Shown here: one piece after another, positions 1-6,650 of the stretch
Layout: each line of letters starts with the position of its first letter
Position numbering within the stretch: the stretch's first letter is position 1
Assembly (NCBI GenBank): GCA_018895795.1
Contig: JAHINZ010000434.1
Location: 1-6,967, forward strand
Length of the DNA: 6,967 nt
Direction: 5' to 3'
Source of the DNA: Alphaproteobacteria bacterium
Lineage (GTDB): Bacteria; Pseudomonadota; Alphaproteobacteria; Caulobacterales; Caulobacteraceae
Made by a program: the position numbers and the translations under genes
The notes under the pieces: generated by a model
What the model saw: the letters and a program-made list of their open reading frames with translations, nothing else
Database searches by the model: none
Told to the model about the DNA's origin: nothing

Positions 1-2409
1 GTGCTGGGCAACGTCGACTCGGCGCAGGACAGCCGCGGCCAGCGCTCGCGTGACCGCGCCTTCGACTTCAACATCTTCGCTTCGGAACTGTTCTCGAAGG
101 TCGAGGTCGAGAAGACCTTCCAGGCCGCCCAGAACGAGGGCGGCATGGCCGGCACGGTCGGCCTGTTCACCGGCAAGCCTTTCGACTATGCCCCGGGCAG
201 CAAGGGCGCCGTGTCGCTCAAGCTGGGCACCAACGAATATACCAAGGACGCGCAGCCGCGCATCGCGGCGTTGTTCAGCCAAAACTGGGACAACAGGTTT
301 GGCGTGGCCGTTTCGGTCGCCTACAGCAAGCGCGAGACGACAGAACAGGGCCACAACACCTATAACTACAGCCATCCCGATGCGGCGACCATGAAGGGGC
401 TGGTCGCCAGAGGTCTGGATATCACCAAGCTGAGCGCCGCCCAGCAGACCAAGTTCCTGTCCGGCGACCTGTATTTCGCCGACGGCAACCGCATCTCCTC
501 CTGGAACTCCAAAGCGGAGCGCCTGGGTCTGACGGGCGCCGTGCAGTGGAAGCCGGTGGACAACCTTCTGCTCACGCTCGACGTGCTGCACGGCGAGTTC
601 ACCACCCATCGTGACGAGTTGCACCTGGCCACACGGCCGCTCGCCTCGACGGGCTCCGTCGCGTTCGATACCGTGGCCAGCAGCATCTGGCCGGCCGCCT
701 TCCAGAAGGCGTCGGTGATCAACAACCTGGCGTGGGACAACAGCAACTACGTCACCATGACCGATGTCACGGGCACGACCTTCGGCAGCGAGCATCGCCG
801 GTCGCTGAATGAAAACCGCTTTGACCAGGTGGCGCTGACCGGCAAGTGGGACCTGTCTGATCGCCTCACGATCGACGGCCATGTCGGCTACGAGAAGTCG
901 ACCTACAAAACCCCCTATGACGACAAGCTCTATATGCGCGCCAAGGGCAATCTGATCGCCAACTACGGCGCCGACGGCCAATCGGCGACGTTCTCCTATC
1001 CGAACTTCGACGCCACCAACCCCGCCAACTACGCGATGGATTCCTTCTATTATCGCGGTTTCAACAATCAGTCGGAACTGCAGGAAGGCGTGTTGAACGC
1101 GCAATTCAAGCTGGACGACGTGTGGACCCTGCGCGCCGGCGCGGCCTACCACAAGTTCACGCAAGGCGGCCGGGACCTGTTCTATGACGACAACGTCAAT
1201 GGCACCCGGTCCAAGATGCGCGGCACGTCCGTTGCCGACGTCACCTCCGTGTTCACCAACGAGTTCGGTTCTTGGCTGGTCGGCGACTACGCCAAGGCCT
1301 TCGCCAAGTACAAAGAGTACCACCGGTTCGGGCCTAACAAGGACGGCACGGGCGGCGCGCTCCAGGACATCGAAAACGTCTACGAGACCTCGGAAAAGAC
1401 CGTTTCCGAGTACGTGCAGGCCGACTGGGACACCGAACTGTTCGGCAAGCGCTTCCGCGGCAATATCGGCCTGCGGGGCTATCAGACCGACACCCACAGC
1501 ACAGGCTGGATCCAGGGCGACAGCTACGCCTATCTCGGCACGACGGACGTCACGGGCAACTATTCAGGCGTCCTGCCGGCCATGAACTCGGTGCTGGAGC
1601 TGACGCCGGAATTGTTGGTGCGCTTCTCCGCCACGCAGAACCTCAACCGTCCGGGTCTGGGTTCGATGGCGGCCAAGGGCAGCGCGTTCCAGAATTCCGA
1701 CAGCGGCGAGATCACGGCGTCGCGCGGCAATCCCAATCTCGAGCCCTACAAGGACAACACGCTCGACCTGGCGGCGGAGTACTATTTCGGCCAGGACGGC
1801 TTGCTCTCGGCCAGCGTGTTCCAAAAGAGCATCAAGAACTTCATCGGCTCCGAGACCCTCGAGAACGTTCCCTTCAGCCAGACGGGTGTCCCGTTCGCCA
1901 CGATTCCGGGCGCAACGGCCAACACGATCGTTCGGGAATTCTCGATGCCGGTAAACGTCGCCGGCACCAAGAAGCTGACCGGCGTGGAACTGGCGGCGCA
2001 GGGCCAGTTCTCGTTCCTGCCGGCGCCGTTCGACAAGCTGGGCGCGGTGGCGAACTATACCTATGTGGACGCCGACGTGGCGCTCACCGGCATCTCGAAC
2101 ACCAGCTACAACGCCACGCTCTACTACGAAACCGCGCGCTGGGGCATGCGGGGCTCCATGAGCCACCGTAATCGCTGGTACAGCGGCAACAGCGACAGTG
2201 TCATGAGCGCGAGCACCCGTGGCTTCCAGGGGTCTACTTATGTGGACGCCTCGGCGTTCCTGAACGTCACGGCCGCACTGCAGCTCACGCTCAATGCGAT
2301 CAATCTGACGAACCAGAAGGACACGCAGTTCTGGGGTCAGAACGAGTATCTCTATAACCAGAACCAGAGCGGCTCGACCTATATGGCCGGGCTCAGCTAC
2401 AAGTTCTAG
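1..2409 (+). CDS. TonB-dependent receptor, 5'-truncated by window edge
   Basis: Outer-membrane beta-barrel receptor that imports a ligand (siderophore, glycan, peptide or similar) using TonB-ExbBD energy. The frame is open from base 1, so the GTG there is an internal codon rather than the start. Visible residues 1-60 are the end of the plug: an FDFNIFASELFSKVEV segment (about 21-36), then EGGMAGTVGLFTGKPFD, the plug-to-barrel junction typical of the Xanthomonas/Caulobacter receptor family. The rest is barrel, with alternating aromatic strands, the family-like LVRFSATQNLNRP (539-551) and RGNPNLEPYKDNTLDLA (575-591), and a C-terminal strand ending in YKF, the usual outer-membrane assembly signal. 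The 802 residues seen imply that roughly 150-200 are missing (signal peptide, TonB box, early plug). The ligand cannot be read from the sequence. Family assignment is very secure; the subfamily is likely. Confidence 0.96.
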   Translation: MLGNVDSAQDSRGQRSRDRAFDFNIFASELFSKVEVEKTFQAAQNEGGMAGTVGLFTGKPFDYAPGSKGAVSLKLGTNEYTKDAQPRIAALFSQNWDNRFGVAVSVAYSKRETTEQGHNTYNYSHPDAATMKGLVARGLDITKLSAAQQTKFLSGDLYFADGNRISSWNSKAERLGLTGAVQWKPVDNLLLTLDVLHGEFTTHRDELHLATRPLASTGSVAFDTVASSIWPAAFQKASVINNLAWDNSNYVTMTDVTGTTFGSEHRRSLNENRFDQVALTGKWDLSDRLTIDGHVGYEKSTYKTPYDDKLYMRAKGNLIANYGADGQSATFSYPNFDATNPANYAMDSFYYRGFNNQSELQEGVLNAQFKLDDVWTLRAGAAYHKFTQGGRDLFYDDNVNGTRSKMRGTSVADVTSVFTNEFGSWLVGDYAKAFAKYKEYHRFGPNKDGTGGALQDIENVYETSEKTVSEYVQADWDTELFGKRFRGNIGLRGYQTDTHSTGWIQGDSYAYLGTTDVTGNYSGVLPAMNSVLELTPELLVRFSATQNLNRPGLGSMAAKGSAFQNSDSGEITASRGNPNLEPYKDNTLDLAAEYYFGQDGLLSASVFQKSIKNFIGSETLENVPFSQTGVPFATIPGATANTIVREFSMPVNVAGTKKLTGVELAAQGQFSFLPAPFDKLGAVANYTYVDADVALTGISNTSYNATLYYETARWGMRGSMSHRNRWYSGNSDSVMSASTRGFQGSTYVDASAFLNVTAALQLTLNAINLTNQKDTQFWGQNEYLYNQNQSGSTYMAGLSYKF

Positions 2410-2430
2410 GTCGACCGTCTAGGGTAGGCT

Positions 2431-2468
2431 GCGCGTCCCTCCTCCCGGGAGGAGGGACGCGCTTTTTT
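2431..2468 (+). terminator. Strong intrinsic terminator after the TonB receptor gene
   Basis: A perfect inverted repeat has 16-nt arms at 2431-2446 and 2447-2462, centred on CCCGGG, and is followed directly by TTTTTT at 2463-2468. The RNA would fold into a very GC-rich stem of about 13-14 bp with a 4-6 nt loop and a U-tract. It starts 21 nt after the receptor stop codon. There is no T-tract on the opposite strand, so it should act only on rightward transcripts. It separates the receptor from the operon that starts at 2485. Confidence 0.95.
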
Positions 2469-2484
2469 CTGTGTGTCGTGAAAC

Positions 2485-3123
2485 GTGATTGTCTCCCACC
2501 GCCACCGTTTCATATTCGCCGCGGTGCCCAAGACCGGCACCCATGCGGTGCGACAAGCCTTGCGCGAGCACCTGGATGGCGAGGATATCGAGCAGGTGGG
2601 TCTGTTCGTCGACAAGCGCTTCCCGTGGAAAGATCTGGCGGCCATCCGCCATGGCCACTTGTCCCTGCGGCAGGTGCGACCCTATCTGGGCGAGGCGGCC
2701 TTCAGCGGCTATTTCAAATTCGCTTTCGTGCGCAATCCGTTCGACCGCTTCGTCTCGTACTGCGCTTTCATGTTGCGGGGCGGCGAGGTCTTTCAGCAGC
2801 GGCCACGGGAGGTGATGCGCCACTTCCTGTTCGAGGAGCCGCCGGAACACCACATCCTGTTCCAGCCGCAGGCCTCGCTGCTGGTGGACGAGGACGGCGA
2901 GACCCTGCTCACCGACCAGGTCGGCCACGTCGAGGATATGCAAGGCTCGTACGATGCGATCTGCGCGCGCATCGGTATTCCCTCGCGCGCCCTCGACCGC
3001 GTCAACGGCAGCAAACACGGTGACTATCGTCAGTACTACGACGATGCCCTGATCGACGGCGTGGCCGCACGCTATGCTCAGGATCTCGACCTGTTCGGCT
3101 ACACTTTCGAGGGCTCGCGATGA
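2485..3123 (+). CDS. Sulfotransferase, Sulfotransfer_2-like
   Basis: Probable cytoplasmic PAPS-dependent sulfotransferase of 212 residues that moves a sulfuryl group from PAPS to a hydroxyl acceptor. The 5'-phosphosulfate loop is VPKTGTHAVRQAL (14-26, with K16, G18 and T19). A 3'-phosphate-binding block FAFVRNPFDRFVSY (79-92) contains R83 and S91. H57 and H59 lie in the region where related carbohydrate sulfotransferases carry a catalytic histidine. The later GHVEDMQGSYDAICARIGI (147-165) and DLDLFGYTF (200-208) match the usual family ending, so the protein looks complete. The GTG start at 2485 is the first possible one: an in-frame TGA lies at 2479-2481, and later starts would remove the PAPS loop. 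No Shine-Dalgarno sequence precedes it. The stop overlaps the next start (ATGA). The family normally acts on glycans or small molecules; the acceptor here is unknown. Confidence 0.9.
   Translation: MIVSHRHRFIFAAVPKTGTHAVRQALREHLDGEDIEQVGLFVDKRFPWKDLAAIRHGHLSLRQVRPYLGEAAFSGYFKFAFVRNPFDRFVSYCAFMLRGGEVFQQRPREVMRHFLFEEPPEHHILFQPQASLLVDEDGETLLTDQVGHVEDMQGSYDAICARIGIPSRALDRVNGSKHGDYRQYYDDALIDGVAARYAQDLDLFGYTFEGSR
3109..3113 (+). promoter_or_regulatory. Shine-Dalgarno GAGGG inside the upstream gene
   Basis: GAGGG lies six bases before the ATG at 3120, within the last codons of the sulfotransferase gene. Together with the ATGA stop/start overlap it supports this start and points to translational coupling of the first two operon genes. 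Confidence 0.6.
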
Positions 3124-3749
3124 GCGCCAATCCTCACGCGCCCGCCGCCAACCCGCGCAAGACCACGGGCGTCCGCAAGTTGGGCCCGGTCGATATCGCG
3201 GCGTTGCGGGCGGCGGTGCTGGCGATCCCTGAGGCGGTCTGGGTCGCCGAGAACGCCGGCAAGCCCAACAAGTTCGAGGTGCTGGACGAGACCCGCCATA
3301 TCGTCTTCCGTTTTATCGACAGCCCCCGCGACTGGCGCGGGTCGCACGATCGCGCCGCCTGGCCGCAATGGCGCGGCCAGCTGGAGCCGGTGCTGGCCCA
3401 AGTCGTCCGCGACTATGGCTATGCGCGCGGGGTGTTCCCGCGGGTGATGCTGGCCAGGATGCCACCGGGCGGGGTGATCCACCCGCACATTGACGCCAAT
3501 CCGGCGGCCAAATGGCCGCACAAGATCCACGTACCGCTGACGACCAACGCCGGGGTGGTGTCGTTCTTTGGCGGCGAAGAACACTATTTTCCGCCAGGCG
3601 AGGCGGTGGAGGTCAACAATCTGGGGCCGCACTGGGTGCGCAACGACGGCGACACTGACCGCATCCATCTGATCTTCGAATACTATGACGCCGACCAGTC
3701 GGATCCGAGCTGGCTGGAGCCGTTCCTGCTGGCCTGCGCGGCGCGATGA
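3120..3749 (+). CDS. Aspartyl/asparaginyl beta-hydroxylase-like 2-oxoglutarate dioxygenase
   Basis: Predicted non-haem Fe(II)/2-oxoglutarate hydroxylase of 209 residues with the AspH/LpxO-type double-stranded beta-helix; no signal peptide is visible. The core runs from about 107 to 190. HPHID gives the first iron ligands H123 and D125, KIHVPL (135-140) follows, the distal iron ligand is H171 in GPHWVRN, and R181 in DRIHLIF is the expected 2-oxoglutarate carboxylate binder. The ten-residue H-to-R spacing equals that recalled for human AspH (H725/R735). Human AspH has glycine in place of the Asp; here the full H-x-D...H triad is kept. ATGA overlaps join it to sulfotransferase genes on both sides. 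Family members hydroxylate Asp/Asn in proteins, residues in natural-product peptides, or acyl chains of lipid A (LpxO), so the chemistry is likely C-hydroxylation but the substrate is open. Confidence 0.9.
   Translation: MSANPHAPAANPRKTTGVRKLGPVDIAALRAAVLAIPEAVWVAENAGKPNKFEVLDETRHIVFRFIDSPRDWRGSHDRAAWPQWRGQLEPVLAQVVRDYGYARGVFPRVMLARMPPGGVIHPHIDANPAAKWPHKIHVPLTTNAGVVSFFGGEEHYFPPGEAVEVNNLGPHWVRNDGDTDRIHLIFEYYDADQSDPSWLEPFLLACAAR
3746..3749 (+). other. ATGA stop/start overlap, translational coupling
   Basis: The hydroxylase TGA (3747-3749) shares bases with the ATG (3746-3748) of the TPR-sulfotransferase. The dozen bases before it are GC-rich and carry no clear Shine-Dalgarno sequence, so re-initiation by terminating ribosomes is the likely way this gene is translated. 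Confidence 0.7.
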
Positions 3750-5665
3750 AGCTCTTGGCCAGCGCCGAGGATCGCGACGCCCTGCTGCGCGAGGCCATGC
3801 GCCTGCGCTCTGGCCAACGCGTCCCGGAAGCCTTGGCCACTCTCGCGCGCCTTCAGGCGCTGCATCCGCAGTTCAGCCGCCTCTACCAGGAGCGCGGCCA
3901 CTGCCATGTCGTGCTCGGGAACGCGCCGGAGGCCATCGACGCGCTGACACAGGCCGTGCGCCTCAACCCGACCCTTCCGGCGGCCTGGGACATGCTGGAA
4001 CAGCTTTACGGCATGTTGGGCGACGCCGCCCAGGCGGCCATGGCGGCGCGGCATCTGGCGGCGCTGAGACAGCTCCCGCCTCAGGTGGTGGTGGCCAACA
4101 GCCTGCTCGCCGACGGCGACCTGTCACCGGCCGAGGCGGTCATCCGCGACTACCTGCGCGAGGACGGCGACAATGTAGGCGCCTTGCGCCTGCTGGCGCG
4201 CATCTGCACGCAGCGGGCCGCGCCTGGTGAAGCCGAATCCGTGTTGAGATCGGCGCTCGAACGCGCGCCGGACTATCAGGCCGCGCGTCTCGACTACGCC
4301 ATGGCGCTTCTGCAGCAGCAGAAACACCTGCAGGCGCGGCAAGAGGCCGAGCGCCTGCTCCGCCACGACCCGGACAATCGCGAATATCTCAAGCAATACG
4401 GCGCGGCCTGCGTCGGCCTGGGCGATCACGAGCCGGTGATCGATCTCTATGAGAGGCTCCTGGTCGGTCAGGGTCAGTCGGGGACGGAAGTCGCCGAGCT
4501 GCGTCTGTGGCGCGCCAACGCCCTGAAGATCACGGGCCGTCAGTCCGAAGCCATTGCGGACTATCGCGCCGCCCTGGCGGCGCGGCCGGATTACGGCGTG
4601 GCCTGGTTCAGCCTCGCCAACCTGAAGACCTATCGCTTCGCCGACGATGAAATCGCCCGCATGCGCGCGGCGGAATCCCAGCTGGTCATCCAGGACATGG
4701 ATCGCATCTATCTGTGTTTCGCGCTGGGCAAGGCGCTGGAGGATCGGCGAGAATACGCAGCCTCGTGGGAATATTATGAGCACGGCAATCGGCTGCGGCG
4801 CGTCGCCAGCCGCTACCGCCCAGAGGTCGCGGAAGCCTGCGCCCTGCGACTGAAGCAGGTCTTCACCGCCGACTTCTTCGTCCAGCGCGCCGGTTGGGGC
4901 GTGGCCGACCCCGCGCCGATCTTTATCCTGGGCTTGCCGCGCTCGGGTTCGACCTTGATCGAGCAGATCCTGGCCTCGCATTCCCGCGTCGAGGGCACGC
5001 AGGAACTGACCGAAATCGGCCGCTATGCCGGCGAGATCTGCGGTCTCGATCCGGACTGCGGCTTGCCGCTGAACCCCGAGGCGCTGCAGCGCCTGACGGC
5101 CGGGGAGGTGCAGGCGCTAGGCGAGCGTTTCCTGGCCGAAACCCACACCTATCGGCGGCTGGGCCGGCCATTCTTCATCGACAAGATGCCTAACAATTTC
5201 TGGCACATAGGCCTGATCCACCTGATATTGCCGGGGGCGACCATCATCGATGTGCGGCGCGAACCCATGGCTTGCTGCTTCAGCAACCTCAAGCAGCTTT
5301 TCGGGACCACCAACCAGGAATTCGGCTACGGCCTTGAGGATATCGCCCGACACTATCGCACCTATCTCGACCTCATGCGGCACTGGGACGCTGCGCTGCC
5401 GGGGCGTGTGTTGAAGGTTCAGTACGAGGACGTGGTCGAGGATCTCGAAGGCGGTCTGCGGCTCATGCTGGAGCATTGTGGCTTGCCCTTCGAGCCGTCT
5501 TGCCTGGCTTTCCACGAGACCCAGCGCAGCGTCCGCACGCCCAGTTCCGAACAGGTGCGCCAGCCCATCGACCGGGACGGGCTCGAACAATGGCGCCACT
5601 ACGCGCCCTGGCTTGCCCCGCTACGGGCCACGCTTGGCGACGCCTTGATGAACTACAGGGCCTGA
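3746..5665 (+). CDS. TPR-sulfotransferase fusion protein
   Basis: A 639-residue two-part protein. Residues about 10-310 form eight or nine tetratricopeptide repeats (for example 44-77, 144-177, 178-211, 247-283), a superhelix that usually binds a protein or peptide partner. A linking helical segment, YLCFALGKALEDRREYAASW (322-341), leads into a sulfotransferase domain (about 390-635). The PAPS loop is LGLPRSGSTLIEQIL (395-409), followed by E420 in GTQELTEI, FIDKMPNNF (477-485), the 3'-phosphate block IDVRREPMACCFSNL (501-515), YED (560-562) and the late motif VRQPI (604-608). The 21-residue spacing from R399 to E420 matches that recalled between R78 and catalytic E99 of human tyrosylprotein sulfotransferase 2, which suggests a TPST-like acceptor site. 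It is probably cytoplasmic, as no signal peptide is seen. Domain calls are firm; a peptide or protein acceptor is inference from the TPRs and TPST resemblance. Confidence 0.93.
   Translation: MKLLASAEDRDALLREAMRLRSGQRVPEALATLARLQALHPQFSRLYQERGHCHVVLGNAPEAIDALTQAVRLNPTLPAAWDMLEQLYGMLGDAAQAAMAARHLAALRQLPPQVVVANSLLADGDLSPAEAVIRDYLREDGDNVGALRLLARICTQRAAPGEAESVLRSALERAPDYQAARLDYAMALLQQQKHLQARQEAERLLRHDPDNREYLKQYGAACVGLGDHEPVIDLYERLLVGQGQSGTEVAELRLWRANALKITGRQSEAIADYRAALAARPDYGVAWFSLANLKTYRFADDEIARMRAAESQLVIQDMDRIYLCFALGKALEDRREYAASWEYYEHGNRLRRVASRYRPEVAEACALRLKQVFTADFFVQRAGWGVADPAPIFILGLPRSGSTLIEQILASHSRVEGTQELTEIGRYAGEICGLDPDCGLPLNPEALQRLTAGEVQALGERFLAETHTYRRLGRPFFIDKMPNNFWHIGLIHLILPGATIIDVRREPMACCFSNLKQLFGTTNQEFGYGLEDIARHYRTYLDLMRHWDAALPGRVLKVQYEDVVEDLEGGLRLMLEHCGLPFEPSCLAFHETQRSVRTPSSEQVRQPIDRDGLEQWRHYAPWLAPLRATLGDALMNYRA
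5657..5660 (+). promoter_or_regulatory. Weak Shine-Dalgarno AGGG before last operon gene
   Basis: AGGG lies eight bases before the ATG at 5669, inside the final codons of the TPR-sulfotransferase gene. It supports this start; the 3-nt gap between the genes also favours coupled translation. Confidence 0.45.
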
Positions 5666-5668
5666 CCG

Positions 5669-6637
5669 ATGCGACTTTCACACCCCTTCTTCCAGTTCCC
5701 GGTGCTCTTCGAGGTGGCGCGTCTGCAGGCCGAGGTCGCGGCCCTGCCGACCGAGGCCTGGGTTTCACACCCCGACAGCGTGCCCGGAAACAGCGCGGCG
5801 CGCCTGATCAGCGCCGGCGGTGCTGAAACGGACTCCGTCCACGGTCAGATGCTGGCGACGCGCTGGTTGGCGACCATGCCCTATCTGCGCCAGGTCCTGG
5901 CGGGCTTCGGCGTGGTCTGGAGCCGTTCTCGGCTGATGCGGCTCGCGCCCGGCGCCGGCGTGCCGGAGCATGCCGATATCAACTACCACTGGCATACGCG
6001 GGTGCGGCTGCACGTGCCGATCTTCACCCGAACGGAGGTGCGCTTTCATTGCGACGGACAGTCCGTGCACATGGCTGCGGGCGAAGCCTGGATCTTCGAT
6101 AACTGGCGTCCGCACCATGTGGAGAACAAGGCCAGCGCGGATCGCATCCATCTCGTCGCGGACACCACCGGGACGGCGGCGTTCTGGCAGGTCGCCCGCG
6201 GGCCGGCCCCGCCCCGCGCCCAATGGCGGACCTTGAACTGGGACCCCGGGATCAATCCTCAGCTGCTCACCGAAGGCGACCAGCGCTCGCCGGTGATGCC
6301 CGCCGCTGAAGTCCAGTGGCTGGTCGATGACCTACGCGCGGAGCTGGCGGTCGCCACGGAAGCGGCCGAAGCCCTGACGCGCGCCGCGCGGTTCGACAGG
6401 CTGCTGGAGGACTTCGTGTTCGACTGGCGGCAGCTGTGCGCGCTGCATGGCGTCGGCGGACGGGGGCGGCCGGACTTCCTGCGCCTGGCGCGCGCCGTGC
6501 ACGCGGCCGCCAGGCCGCTCGCCGAAGGGCTGGTCATGCGCACCAACAACGCCAGCGCGCTGCTGGTGCTTGAAAAGCGCGTTCTGCAGCACTTGGTCGC
6601 GGACGACGCCGCGCCGCAGATCGGTGCGCACGGGTAG
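5669..6637 (+). CDS. Second AspH-like 2-oxoglutarate dioxygenase with C-terminal extension
   Basis: Predicted Fe(II)/2-oxoglutarate hydroxylase of 322 residues. The N-terminal half (about 85-170) is the catalytic beta-helix: EHADI supplies H101 and D103, RLHVPIF (113-119) follows, then GEAWIFDNWRPHHVEN with distal H149 (or H150), and R159 in DRIHLV for 2-oxoglutarate. The H-x-D to distal-H spacing of 48 and the H-to-R spacing of 10 are the same as in the first hydroxylase of this operon, so the two are homologues, although the sequences are well diverged. Residues about 178-322 are a mostly helical region, rich in Ala, Arg and Leu, which I do not recognise and which the first hydroxylase lacks. 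The gene begins three bases after the TPR-sulfotransferase stop and is the last gene of the operon. The substrate is unknown. Confidence 0.87.
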   Translation: MRLSHPFFQFPVLFEVARLQAEVAALPTEAWVSHPDSVPGNSAARLISAGGAETDSVHGQMLATRWLATMPYLRQVLAGFGVVWSRSRLMRLAPGAGVPEHADINYHWHTRVRLHVPIFTRTEVRFHCDGQSVHMAAGEAWIFDNWRPHHVENKASADRIHLVADTTGTAAFWQVARGPAPPRAQWRTLNWDPGINPQLLTEGDQRSPVMPAAEVQWLVDDLRAELAVATEAAEALTRAARFDRLLEDFVFDWRQLCALHGVGGRGRPDFLRLARAVHAAARPLAEGLVMRTNNASALLVLEKRVLQHLVADDAAPQIGAHG

Positions 6638-6650
6638 AGCTGCGTGATGG

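Noticed and set aside
1..3. GTG at base 1 as the start of the receptor gene
   Set aside because: The protein would begin in the middle of the plug domain without a signal peptide; the open frame simply begins at the window edge.
2374..2403. Possible Caulobacter-type promoter (TCGAC, then GCTACAAG) at the end of the receptor gene
   Set aside because: Only a loose match with poor spacing, the bases encode the conserved C-terminal barrel strand, and its transcript would meet the terminator at once.
2419..3018. Minus-strand open frame of 199 codons opposite the first sulfotransferase
   Set aside because: It would run into the terminator stem and is the mirror of a well-supported gene; no family features are seen in it.
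4124..4981. Long open frame of 285 codons on the minus strand inside the TPR-sulfotransferase gene
   Set aside because: It is antisense to a gene with clear TPR and PAPS motifs. Its translation shows no recognisable domain, and long shadow frames are expected in DNA this rich in GC.
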